Source: Caldisericaceae bacterium (lineage in GTDB: Bacteria > Calditrichota > Calditrichia > Calditrichales > Calditrichaceae). Taken from it: a stretch of 14,683 nucleotides of DNA. Every line of letters begins with the position of its first letter. Position 1 is the first letter of the stretch. Of this stretch, positions 6,627 through 14,400 are shown piece by piece. The position numbers were made by a program, and so were the translations under genes. The notes under the pieces were generated by a model, which made no database searches, was not told where the DNA came from, and was given only the letters and a program-made list of their open reading frames with translations. The DNA lies in NCBI GenBank assembly GCA_021160885.1, contig JAGHBR010000116.1, positions 1 through 14,683 of the forward strand, written 5' to 3'.

Positions 6627-8609
6627 TTATAATTGTACTTGAATTCCAATCACCAGCTCACGACCGGGCATGGGCACGCCAAATTCGCTGTAGTAAAAAG
6701 CATCAAGCGCGTTGTTCAGGCGCAAGTAAGCTTGATAATGGTTCGTAAATCGGAAATGGCAGAAAAAGCTTAACAAAGAGTAATCATTTAATTTTTCCCA
6801 AGACCTGGTATCTGGATTTTGGTAATATTGATTTGCTACCCATTGCAGCTCACATCCAGGAACAATCTTCCCTGGTATGTATTCGGCTAAAATGCGCACG
6901 GTGTGTTTCGGCCGATACTCAAGATGAGACGAACTTCTATTGCGCGAGATGTTTCTTGCAGAAAGAAATAAATAGTTTATCATCAAATAGGTTTTGGGAT
7001 CAGAATGGCGAAATCCGATTTCAAAACCGCATAAAATTGATTTGCCGATATTTTGCATTTGCGACAGGGAACTTCCGTTTTCGGTTGGGATATAGTAGGA
7101 AGCAATCAAATCTTTAAGCGCATTGTAAAACAGTGCCGTGTGCAAAGAATTCTGAGAGGTGCGCCATTCCAGCCCAATCTCGTTATTGAACGAATGCTCC
7201 GGTTTTAGATTTGGGTTGGCGATAGAACGCCCCAGATACTCGGAATACAATTCCTTTAAAGTAGGAAAGCGGCTCTTTTTACCGGTTGTAAAGTAAAGAA
7301 TCCAATTGGAGCCCACATGTGTGTTGAGTAAAATTTGAGCATTTAACAAAGAAATCGGCTCGCGTAATGGAGGGTGCTCCGATTTAACGGGCTTTAGATA
7401 ATTCCAATCAGCTCCAAGTTGGGCAAACCAGTGCGACGAGATATTCCAGTTTTGTTGCAACCCAACCGTGAAGAGACGGGTCGCGTAAATATCGAATGAT
7501 GTTTCCGGGGATCTTTGTCGATGCACGTCTTGTTTAAAAGCCAACAGGCCTGAAGTAAGCCCTAACGGGAGCCATTGAAATTCCGGATAAATATTAAATC
7601 CTACAGAATAGTCGTCGTAAATAGAAGTAAATGCGTAGCGTTTGGTTTGTGTGCTATAGGTAGCATCATCATAAGACTTTAAGGTATTTGCATAGCGATC
7701 GACAAACCAGATGCTGCGCACGAGCATTCGGTTGCCCAGATGGTGCTGGCTGTTTATGCTAAAAAGTTGACGTTGCCAGCGGGTGAATTTCCAGTAACGT
7801 GGACGCGACATGAGAGCATTAGGTGGAATGTCAAAACGATTGCTAATCACGTTTGTTTGCAGCCCAATCTGATGTCGGGAAGAAATCGAATATTTAAGTT
7901 TAAATCCTCCACTCATTTTCAGGAAAGAAGAGTGGTCACGGCGGCCACCATCCTCATTGGGCATGTAATCGGGATTATGCGCAAGACGAAAATCAGGGGA
8001 ACGGCTAAAATTTGCCCAGGTAAAATATTGCAAGCGGTTGCGGCAACCTCGAAATTTTAATGATGTATAAAATCTGCCGTAATCACCTAACTCGCTGCGC
8101 AAGCGCAAGCGGCCTTGTGACCGCCCGAATCCGGTTAAGATGTTAACCGAGCCCCCCAGAGTGTTAATGCCGTATAATACAGATGAAACATTCCCGGAAA
8201 CCCGAATTTCTTCAATATTGTCTCCGGCAAATTGGGCCAAATCAACCAACCCGTTAAAAGGTACAGAGATAGGTATTCCGTCCAGAAAGATGCTTACCTG
8301 ACGTTGCTCAAAGCCTCGCAGGCGAAAGGTTGTTTCATTTTTAGTCGAACGGCTAAAATAGATACCGGGTACAAGCGCCAGGGCCTGCGTGGCTTTGGTG
8401 GGCGCAATGGCTTGAATGGTACGATAATCAACTTTTTGTTTGGGCACACTGTGCATTAAATCGAGTTTTTCTCCTTCGACCACAATTTCATTAAGCCAAT
8501 ATGTGGTTAGCGAATCTTTTAAAGTCGAATCAGCCGCTCTGCCCAATTGGACGAAAAACAGCCAGGTAATGAAGAACATAATTGATAGCAACAAATCTCT
8601 TGCTAACAT
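6627..8609 (-). CDS. TonB-dependent outer-membrane receptor
   Basis: This is a ligand-gated outer-membrane beta-barrel that imports a scarce substrate (metal chelate, cobalamin or similar) using TonB-ExbBD energy. The chosen ATG at 8609 has GGAG 7 bases upstream and gives 660 residues. A signal peptide (about 1-26, cleavage after GRAA) is followed by a TonB-box-like LNEIVVEG at 39-46. The plug domain (about 53-160) contains TFRLRGFEQRQVSIFLDGIP, IEEIRVSGNVSSVLYGINTLGG and VNILTG. The rest is a barrel rich in alternating aromatic residues, ending in RLNNALDAFYYSEFGVPMPG and a final hydrophobic strand GIQVQL. There is no N-terminal carboxypeptidase-like domain and no SusD partner, so it is not SusC-like. 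Substrate cannot be read from the sequence; the adjacent remnant of a YHS-type gene hints at a metal, weakly. Its leader carries a perfect 12-bp hairpin. Confidence 0.93.
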   Translation of the reverse strand: MLARDLLLSIMFFITWLFFVQLGRAADSTLKDSLTTYWLNEIVVEGEKLDLMHSVPKQKVDYRTIQAIAPTKATQALALVPGIYFSRSTKNETTFRLRGFEQRQVSIFLDGIPISVPFNGLVDLAQFAGDNIEEIRVSGNVSSVLYGINTLGGSVNILTGFGRSQGRLRLRSELGDYGRFYTSLKFRGCRNRLQYFTWANFSRSPDFRLAHNPDYMPNEDGGRRDHSSFLKMSGGFKLKYSISSRHQIGLQTNVISNRFDIPPNALMSRPRYWKFTRWQRQLFSINSQHHLGNRMLVRSIWFVDRYANTLKSYDDATYSTQTKRYAFTSIYDDYSVGFNIYPEFQWLPLGLTSGLLAFKQDVHRQRSPETSFDIYATRLFTVGLQQNWNISSHWFAQLGADWNYLKPVKSEHPPLREPISLLNAQILLNTHVGSNWILYFTTGKKSRFPTLKELYSEYLGRSIANPNLKPEHSFNNEIGLEWRTSQNSLHTALFYNALKDLIASYYIPTENGSSLSQMQNIGKSILCGFEIGFRHSDPKTYLMINYLFLSARNISRNRSSSHLEYRPKHTVRILAEYIPGKIVPGCELQWVANQYYQNPDTRSWEKLNDYSLLSFFCHFRFTNHYQAYLRLNNALDAFYYSEFGVPMPGRELVIGIQVQL

Positions 8610-8616
8610 TGTTAAT

Positions 8617-8620
8617 CTCC
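8617..8620 (-). promoter_or_regulatory. Ribosome binding site deciding the TonB receptor start
   Basis: GGAG on the minus strand lies 7 bases before the ATG at 8609. The in-frame TTG at 8639 would add ten residues before an otherwise normal signal peptide and has no ribosome binding site, so the ATG is preferred. Confidence 0.65.
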
Positions 8621-8639
8621 AAATGTTTATTAAACCCAA

Positions 8640-8667
8640 TTAGAAACAGCAATAGTGCTGTTTCTAA
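8640..8667 (-). promoter_or_regulatory. Perfect 12-bp stem-loop in the TonB receptor leader
   Basis: TTAGAAACAGCA pairs with TGCTGTTTCTAA with no mismatch around the 4-nt loop ATAG. The structure lies 30 bases upstream of the receptor start and overlaps the end of the degraded gene upstream. Neither side has a run of T, so it is not a classical intrinsic terminator. It could be a dyad operator, an RNA processing or stability hairpin separating receptor mRNA from upstream transcript, or an attenuator part. The dyad itself is certain; its role is not. Confidence 0.6.
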
Positions 8668-9254
8668 ATGATTACGATCCAGGAATTTCTTTTTCCATGT
8701 AACATAAAATGCGTGCAATAAGCCGTGCAAAGCCAATAAGTGCGTATGAAAAAATCGTTTTGTCTGAAGGCCTTTACTTCCGACTCCACCGCCATGGATA
8801 CACCTATAATAGGCCCCACAAAAATCAAATCCATCCTGCCGTAGTACCCAATAAAGCATAGATCTCTGCATAAAGGATAACATTCCACAAAAACTGTCGG
8901 GCAGGAATTAGTTGCAATTCGGCCAATCTTGTAAAGGAAACCAGACAAATTTTGTAGATGTTGACCCCGAATACAATGCCCTACAAAATTAACGGATTTA
9001 CCATTTAATATTGAAGCCAAATCCCCCGTAAGTACGTAGCTAAAAAGATATTGCCCCGGCAAACTAAATAACACTTCCAGAACAATGGCCATAAAAGTCC
9101 ATGCAATTACAGTGCCCACGGAGAAAACTTTCAAAATAGCAGCAACTGTTCTCATCATCTGTACCGTACCCTCACATGGGGGGAAAAATAATGTCCCCTG
9201 GTAAAAATGATAACGTCCAAAACAGTTAGAATAGCGTCTCACATCTATAGGCAT
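8640..9254 (-). pseudogene. Degraded membrane gene with YHS-like metal-site traces
   Basis: An open frame of 196 codons runs from ATG 9254 to TAG 8664, but its product looks decayed: odd composition, many cysteines, and conserved-looking pieces in two frames. A hydrophobic stretch around AILKVFSVGTVIAWTFMAIV (starting about residue 40) would be a membrane segment. Near 8800 the frame reads VGPIIGVSMAVESEVKAF, which resembles the start of a YHS metal-binding domain (DPxCGMxV then VESEVKAF). The expected end of such a domain, aromatic-Cys-x-x-Cys followed by xFxxxPxKFLD, appears in another frame as LLHAFYVTWKKKFLDRNHLE around 8665-8725. This suggests a frameshifted, cysteine-losing relic. YHS domains occur in copper and other heavy-metal proteins. 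A purely spurious open frame is the alternative; only GGGGGA close to the ATG resembles a ribosome binding site. Confidence 0.4.
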
Positions 9255-9302
9255 AATCCCCCGCGATAGACCATTTTTTCGTTCACATTTCTTCCCAAAA
9301 CT

Positions 9303-9334
9303 AAAAAAGCCTTTTGCTAAATTGGCAAAAGGCT
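9303..9334 (-). terminator. Intrinsic terminator, minus strand
   Basis: On the minus strand AGCCTTTTGC (9334-9325) pairs perfectly over 10 bp with GCAAAAGGCT (9317-9308) around a 7-nt loop, followed by a run of T (9307-9303). It lies 35 bases past the stop of a short coding-like minus frame (9370-9486) and about 670 bases past the end of the propeller gene. It should insulate the degraded gene and TonB receptor from transcription entering from the right. Confidence 0.75.
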
Positions 9335-9369
9335 AATAACGTAAAATACAAATGGAATGCTTAACGATT

Positions 9370-9486
9370 TTACATTATCTCCTTTGCCAATTCAGGATGA
9401 ATGTTCATCCATCGGGCAGGGTAACCGGTTGCCCTGTTACCCCAGCGCCCTGCCGCTCCCAGAGGGACCGACAGGATCGGAGATTT
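9370..9486 (-). pseudogene. GC-rich island with a remnant 38-codon frame
   Basis: About 85 bases (9395-9482) are clearly richer in G and C than the very AT-rich surroundings. On the minus strand an uninterrupted frame without start codon reads KSPILSVPLGAAGRWGNRAT, then GYPARWMNIHPELAKEIM, and stops at 9370-9372 just before a terminator. The same bases form stacked dyads: GGATGA/TCATCC (9395-9400, 9405-9410), GGGTAAC/GTTACCC (9419-9425, 9436-9442) nested in GGCAGGG/CCCTGCC (9415-9421, 9448-9454), TCCC/GGGA (9457-9467) and CCGA/TCGG (9468-9480). It may be the tail of a decayed foreign gene, the end of a mobile element, or a structured RNA. I cannot choose between these from sequence alone. Confidence 0.3.
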
Positions 9487-9640
9487 TTATTATTAATAAT
9501 GTACAAAAAATTGCAAAGAAAAAAAAGTAATTATTTGATAAACTGAATGTCCTTAAAAGTTTTTAGTACCATACAATTTAAATCATGTACAAAAATGGCA
9601 AAATACTTTTTCAAAACCATCATAATGATCTTTAATTAAA

Positions 9641-9736
9641 GTATTTATGGTGGTTATTTTTATACTAAACACAAGTTAAAGAAGCAAAAGCGGAACAAAA
9701 AACTGAGTATTTATGGTGGTTATTTTTATACTAAAC
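9641..9736 (+). CRISPR. CRISPR-like unit, two repeats and one spacer
   Basis: Two identical 30-bp repeats (9641-9670 and 9707-9736) begin GTATTTATGGTGG and end TATACTAAAC; the identity extends one A further at the 5' side. They flank a unique 36-bp spacer (9671-9706). Repeat length, spacer length, perfect identity, GT start and AAAC end are all typical of type I or III CRISPR repeats. The AAAC end suggests transcription on the + strand, with the AT-rich 9483-9640 as a possible leader. There are no further repeats at the expected 66-bp spacing on either side and no cas genes in the window. A minimal or orphan array is the best reading; a simple 66-bp tandem duplication remnant is the alternative. 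The repeat carries AGTAT/ATACT at its ends but only a weak internal dyad. Confidence 0.55.
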
Positions 9737-10002
9737 CTTTTGCCCTCATCTTGTTAGGTTTAAAAAAATAAATATATTTACCATTAAATAATTCCCGTCA
9801 AGGACAAACGTACTTTATCCCACCAATTAAACGAAAACACATCTCAAGTAACGCCAGAGACGAATGTAAATAAAAACTAAATTTCCAGTACAAAGCCATT
9901 GTAATTTCCCGCCCAATATTAATGAGCTGTAATTATGGCAAAACTTTTTAAAATTATCGGGTACATTCAGTTCATACTTTTTACTTTACCCCTACAATCC
10001 GG
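9737..10002. other. AT-rich gap without recognised features
   Basis: Between the second repeat and the end of the propeller gene I find no open frame with a plausible start, no tRNA-like fold and no convincing terminator for the propeller gene, although one is expected here. The run AAAAAAATAAATATATTTA near 9763 is low-complexity. Confidence 0.5.
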
Positions 10003-13000
10003 TTAGCGCATTAGAACCATTTTTTTAATCACCGAATGATTTTCTGTTTTCAACCGGTAAAAATAAACCCCGGAAGCAACCGGATTGCCCTGGTCATTAC
10101 GACCGAGCCAGCGGTACTGGTACAAATTCCCTTTAAAAAGTTTTTGCTGGTTAATCAAAGTACGCACCAGCTGCCCCGCGCTATTGTAAATTTTCAGTGA
10201 AACCGCGCCGGTACGATCCAGTGTAAACGAAATGGTTGTTTGCGGATTGAAGGGGTTGGGATAGTTATCAAACAGTTCAAACTTTGCCGGAGGCGAAGCA
10301 TTAGCAAGCGCCGTTTCGGTTACAGGCTTTACGGCAAAATCATCAATAATCCATCCCCAGCCGGTCTGGTACTCATCCGCGTGTAATCGAAAACGAATGT
10401 ACACAATTTCACCTTGTTGAAAAATCTCAGACAGATTTACCTGATGTTCTTTAAACTGTATGGGAGCCGGGTCATTGCTGCTATCATAACTATTTTGCCA
10501 GCTTACATCAAAACGGCAATCATAAGGTGTAACGATGATTTGCCAGTTTTCTCCATCCAGCGAAGCTTCTACTGTCACATAATCCCACATTCGGTAGTCC
10601 GGATAATAGTAGCCTTTTTCGCCCGGTTCTACGATGGCAATGTCTTTGTAACTTAAAATCGTTTTTTCTTTAATAACGATCGGCGTTCCCAATACCGCTA
10701 CGTAATCACGTTGATTAAAATAAGGATGTTCGGTTTGTAATCCACTGTTGGCAAATCCTGAGGGCGTTTCAATAAAAAAGTCGCCATAAAAATCGCTAAA
10801 ACCAGAATCAAAATCAAATTCGGCTTGCTCAGCAGATTCATAAATAAACAGCTCGTCCTGATCAGAAACATAAGGTTCTTTACCATCATAACCAACCACT
10901 TTAATTTCAAGATAATCCGGTGGTTGAACCTGAATGAGAGCAAAGGTATCGACATAGGCCGGCACTTTGCCCAGGGTGCCCAGAACTTCGCCATTTACAT
11001 CCACATGAACCGAATCATACTGAAAACGTGTTTTGAAATAAATTTTCATCGTATTGGTCAGCGGATTGGGAGGCGTTAAATCTTGAAGCACAGGTGGGCG
11101 TGCAGGAGCCACAATTCCCGGCAAATTTTCATCGTAAATTGACCAGATGCCACGCCCATGCGTAGCCGCCACAATTTCCTTACCGACAATTTTTAAACGA
11201 CGAATGGAAACCGAAGGCAGGTTGCCGTTAGCAAAACTCCAGCTTTGACCATTATCAATTGAAATAAACAGACCAATGTCCGTGCCAATCCAGATTTGTG
11301 TTGTGTCATAAGGTAACCAGATGGCACAGTGCACCGGCACGTCCGGCAGATTGGCTGTAATGTCCTGCCAGCTTTGTCCCAAATCTCTTGTTCTGAAAAT
11401 TTTACCATAGCCCGACACGCCAAATGTTACCAGAGCCTGAGCTGAATCGGAAGGATGAACAGCAATACCGGTTAAAAAGGCATTGGGGGCGTTTTCCGGT
11501 CGAACAGTCGTCTGAAAATTTTGACCGCCATCGGTTGAAACATTAATATGATCTTCAGAAGAACCAATCCAGACAATGTTGGAATTCACCGGAGAAACAG
11601 CAATCTTTACGTAACTGTAACCACCTAAATCAACAGAATAACCATGCCAGGTAAAACCAGCATCCGTCGTTCTGTAAATCTTGTTGGATTCGGAAATGGT
11701 AAACAACCTTTCTGGATTATTTGGGTCCATGGTCAGTGGCGTATGAAAGATGTTGCTTTCCGGCAGTCCGTTATTGATACCTATAAAGCTGTTGCCGCCA
11801 TCTACCGATTTGTAAATCCGCGAATCATAAAGCGTCCCATAAACAATGGCAGGATCAAAGCGGTCCCAGGCGCAATCGAAGCCATCACCGCCAATCGCCC
11901 GCCTCCAGCCGGTTGTATTGTCTGGATCAATGGGAGAAACATGAGTGCCATTGTCCTGCGTTCCGCCCACATATTGCGATAAATGAGGATGTTTATCAGC
12001 GTCATAATACTGGGTAACATTGTATTGATTGTTACGCGCTTCCCAGTGAACGCCGCCGTCAGATGAATAAAAAACACCTCCATCATTGGTACTGATCAGG
12101 GCAAAGGTGCTATCAGCATGTGGAATGGTAACCAGGCAATGGTGATCAGCATGCACATAGGGTAAGCCGTTCCCGCCCCACCAGCTGCTAATCTGAATGG
12201 CCGACATAGAATGGTCATAGGCTGTGATCTGGTAAAGATCGATGCCGCCTACAAAAATGATATTTTCATTAAATGGATGGACAATCAGCGTATTGTCGTA
12301 CCAGCCCTGATTGCCCAGCCAGTTGGGCGAACTACCCAATTTTTGCCAGCTAATACCGGCATTCGTAGAACGATAAAAGCCTGCCAATTCTCCGGAAGAA
12401 TTGGCAGCGGCAACGTAGATGAAATTTGTATCACTCTGGGCAATGGCTAATTCAACACGACGGTGTTCCTCAAACGATGTACTCACTTTTTTCCAGGTTT
12501 GTCCCAGATCAACCGATTTGTAAATACCATTGGTGTTTACAGCGGCAAACAGGGTGCTAAAGTTTAGAGGATTGGCCACAATCTGTTGCACGCGATTGCC
12601 GGCTGTCAACACCAGACTCCAGGTTTGCCCGCCATCAAAACTGCGGAAAACGCCTGTATTGGTAGCTGCCAGTAAGGTGTCCGGATGTTGTGGGTGGACA
12701 ACCACACGATTCACGTAGCGAAAATCGTAATTGTCGGCAGTGGAAGCGAGTTGTTCCCAATTCTCTCCCCCATCCAGGGTTTTAAATATGCCGTCACCAA
12801 TAACGCGATCGTAATTACCAAAGCCCTCGCCAGTTCCGGCGTACAAAATATCCGGTTGGGTTTGGCAAATGGCCAGCGTAGTTACCGAAATAACCGGCAT
12901 GTGATCGGTTAACGGACGCCAATGCTGCCCGGCATCTTCGGTTTTCCAGACACCGCCGCCAACCGCCCCGGCCCACCAGATAGATTCATTTTGCGGATGC

Positions 13001-13356
13001 ACAACCAGAGCTCTGGTACGACCTCCCACATTGGCCGGACCTCGTTCCTGCCAGTTCAGTTGTGTTGCTTTTCTTAAAGAGAACGTTTGCCGCGCCTGCT
13101 GATAGGCTTTAAATTTCCAGTTGCCTTTGTAACTAAACGGTTTACCAATTTCTGAACGAAGGACTTTTTCGTAGAGCAATGCTTGGTCCGGCCGATCCGT
13201 TGGTTGTTCTTCATCTTCATTTTCACCTAAAACCATGACCAATTTGGCGGAAATTTCTTCTTTTTCTTCACCGCGATTGAAAAGCTTTTTCAAGGGAAGG
13301 TTTAAAGACAAAACTAAAATAGCCACAAATAAAAAAAGCAAAAATTTTTTTAGCAT
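10003..13356 (-). CDS. Exported BNR/Asp-box beta-propeller protein with T9SS-type sorting domain
   Basis: This large extracellular or surface protein has 1117 residues from the ATG at 13356. A signal peptide (MLKKFLLFLFVAILVLSLNL) is followed by a charged linker and, from about 100, WQERGPANVGGRTRAL and a beta-propeller to about 745. Eleven Asp-box motifs (S/T-x-D-x-G-x-x-W/F) begin at about 139, 193, 239, 281, 330, 431, 517, 563, 607, 656 and 699; the 330 copy has N for D. The fold is that of sortilin/VPS10 and sialidase-like BNR proteins, but no sialidase active site is evident, so binding or a structural role is as likely as catalysis. A beta-sandwich-like region (about 830-1010, with WGWIIDDFAV) precedes the last 92 residues, a type IX secretion-like sorting domain (FDNYPNPFNPQTTISFTL, then ASGVYFYRL). 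No secretion genes are nearby. The upstream gap contains an FNR-type palindrome. Confidence 0.92.
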   Translation of the reverse strand: MLKKFLLFLFVAILVLSLNLPLKKLFNRGEEKEEISAKLVMVLGENEDEEQPTDRPDQALLYEKVLRSEIGKPFSYKGNWKFKAYQQARQTFSLRKATQLNWQERGPANVGGRTRALVVHPQNESIWWAGAVGGGVWKTEDAGQHWRPLTDHMPVISVTTLAICQTQPDILYAGTGEGFGNYDRVIGDGIFKTLDGGENWEQLASTADNYDFRYVNRVVVHPQHPDTLLAATNTGVFRSFDGGQTWSLVLTAGNRVQQIVANPLNFSTLFAAVNTNGIYKSVDLGQTWKKVSTSFEEHRRVELAIAQSDTNFIYVAAANSSGELAGFYRSTNAGISWQKLGSSPNWLGNQGWYDNTLIVHPFNENIIFVGGIDLYQITAYDHSMSAIQISSWWGGNGLPYVHADHHCLVTIPHADSTFALISTNDGGVFYSSDGGVHWEARNNQYNVTQYYDADKHPHLSQYVGGTQDNGTHVSPIDPDNTTGWRRAIGGDGFDCAWDRFDPAIVYGTLYDSRIYKSVDGGNSFIGINNGLPESNIFHTPLTMDPNNPERLFTISESNKIYRTTDAGFTWHGYSVDLGGYSYVKIAVSPVNSNIVWIGSSEDHINVSTDGGQNFQTTVRPENAPNAFLTGIAVHPSDSAQALVTFGVSGYGKIFRTRDLGQSWQDITANLPDVPVHCAIWLPYDTTQIWIGTDIGLFISIDNGQSWSFANGNLPSVSIRRLKIVGKEIVAATHGRGIWSIYDENLPGIVAPARPPVLQDLTPPNPLTNTMKIYFKTRFQYDSVHVDVNGEVLGTLGKVPAYVDTFALIQVQPPDYLEIKVVGYDGKEPYVSDQDELFIYESAEQAEFDFDSGFSDFYGDFFIETPSGFANSGLQTEHPYFNQRDYVAVLGTPIVIKEKTILSYKDIAIVEPGEKGYYYPDYRMWDYVTVEASLDGENWQIIVTPYDCRFDVSWQNSYDSSNDPAPIQFKEHQVNLSEIFQQGEIVYIRFRLHADEYQTGWGWIIDDFAVKPVTETALANASPPAKFELFDNYPNPFNPQTTISFTLDRTGAVSLKIYNSAGQLVRTLINQQKLFKGNLYQYRWLGRNDQGNPVASGVYFYRLKTENHSVIKKMVLMR

Positions 13357-13362
13357 TACGAA

Positions 13363-13368
13363 CTCCTC
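13363..13368 (-). promoter_or_regulatory. Ribosome binding site deciding the propeller protein start
   Basis: GAGGAG on the minus strand lies 6 bases before the ATG at 13356. The frame is open 20 codons further to 13416, but that extension would bury the signal peptide behind a charged segment, so the shorter form is preferred. Confidence 0.75.
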
Positions 13369-13443
13369 GTTTAACAAAGAATTGTTCAATTTAAATTTTG
13401 TTATTAACTTAATCAAATATTCGGATATTTTTGTCCTCGCTTG

Positions 13444-13457
13444 TTGATTTAAATCAA
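13444..13457. promoter_or_regulatory. FNR/CRP-family binding site (perfect palindrome)
   Basis: TTGATTTAAATCAA is a perfect 14-bp palindrome identical to the FNR consensus TTGAT-N4-ATCAA. It sits in the 225-bp divergent gap, centred about 94 bases upstream of the propeller start and about 131 upstream of the M14 peptidase start. FNR, Dnr and NnrR-type regulators of the CRP family use this sequence for oxygen or nitrogen-oxide control. The perfect match is seen; the regulator, the direction of control and the promoter are inference. On the + strand TTGCTC at 13501-13506 and TATTTT 16 bases later could be a sigma-70-type promoter for the peptidase, but the match is poor. Confidence 0.55.
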
Positions 13458-13581
13458 GACAACCTTCTAAAATCCAACAATTTTCAAAAATTAACTTCTT
13501 TTGCTCAACTTTCTCTGTTTAATATTTTGCATTTAATGATCTACTGATTTAATTTGCAGAAAAAAAAAGCTGAGGTTTTTA

Positions 13582-14400
13582 ATGCATGTTAATTTTAAAG
13601 GGATTTACCTGGTCATTGTCTTAATCTTTTTCATCGCCTTTTATTTTGTGATTATTCCATATTACCAGAAATGGCGTCTGCAAGCCAAAACCAACCAGAC
13701 CTATTTAAATTTAAAAGATTCTCCGCTTCCATGGAAAGTGCTTGGTTATTCAGAAAAAAATAATCCGATTTATGGGCTTTCAGTCGGCAGCGGCCAGGAC
13801 ACGGTCATTATTTTTGGCGCTTTTCACGGTGACGAGCAGGTCGGCTTTCATCTGGCGCTGCAATTAGCTGACACGCTGTACAAAAATCCACAACTGGCCA
13901 AATCTCTTGTTTTGCTGGTGCCGGTTGTTAATCCCGATGGTATGTTAGCCGGTACGCGTGTCAATGCCAATGGGGTGGACCTTAACCGCAATTTTCCTAC
14001 CGAAGACTGGTCGCCGGTGTACAGCAAAAAAAGATATTATCCTGGAATTGAACCAGCCTCCGAGAAGGAAACGCAACTGGTCATTCAGCTTATTAACCAA
14101 TACAAACCGGATCGCATTATTTCCATTCATTCCGATTTGCGTATGAACAACTTCAATGGGCCGGCTGAAGAATTAGCCGAAACCATAGCGAAATACAACG
14201 GCTATCCGGTTAAAGGCGACGTTGGTTATGCCACGCCCGGCTCTTTTGGCACCTTTGCCGGTTTGGAGATGGGCATTCCTGTCATTACGTTGGAACTGCC
14301 TGCTGTAGGCATCGAAAAAGCCTGGCAACAAAATTTTAAGGCCTTGCTGGCAGCTATTAATTTTAAAGTTCAGGCTGTAAACATCCACAACGCTGAGTAA
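13582..14400 (+). CDS. M14 family zinc carboxypeptidase, MpaA-like, membrane-anchored
   Basis: The 272-residue protein has one N-terminal hydrophobic segment (about 8-27) with a few positive residues after it, so the catalytic domain is probably tethered outside the cytoplasmic membrane. The metallocarboxypeptidase signature is present: zinc ligands H82 and E85 in FHGDE, H183 in SIHSD, substrate-binding NRN at 135-137 within GTRVNANGVDLNRNFPT, and the catalytic glutamate E238 in ITLELP. GVDLNRNFPT and the short length resemble murein peptide amidase MpaA and related gamma-D-Glu-diaminopimelate amidases, so recycling of cell-wall peptides is likely; a general peptidase cannot be excluded. The ATG is preceded by GAGG 6 bases upstream. 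It is divergent from the propeller gene, and the two may share the FNR-type site. No gene follows before the window ends 283 bases later. Confidence 0.88.
   Translation: MHVNFKGIYLVIVLIFFIAFYFVIIPYYQKWRLQAKTNQTYLNLKDSPLPWKVLGYSEKNNPIYGLSVGSGQDTVIIFGAFHGDEQVGFHLALQLADTLYKNPQLAKSLVLLVPVVNPDGMLAGTRVNANGVDLNRNFPTEDWSPVYSKKRYYPGIEPASEKETQLVIQLINQYKPDRIISIHSDLRMNNFNGPAEELAETIAKYNGYPVKGDVGYATPGSFGTFAGLEMGIPVITLELPAVGIEKAWQQNFKALLAAINFKVQAVNIHNAE

Noticed and set aside
8530..8883. Minus-strand 117-codon frame overlapping the TonB receptor start.
   Set aside because: It runs through the receptor leader and signal peptide in another frame; only its middle part looks meaningful, as a piece of the broken YHS-like gene.
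9352..9546. Plus-strand 64-codon open frame across the GC-rich island.
   Set aside because: It lacks a ribosome binding site and is basic, low-complexity sequence; the minus frame over the same bases reads more like protein.
10698..12086. Several open frames of 75-112 codons on both strands inside the propeller gene.
   Set aside because: They are shadows of a long, clearly coding frame with a repeated motif pattern and have no ribosome binding sites or family motifs.
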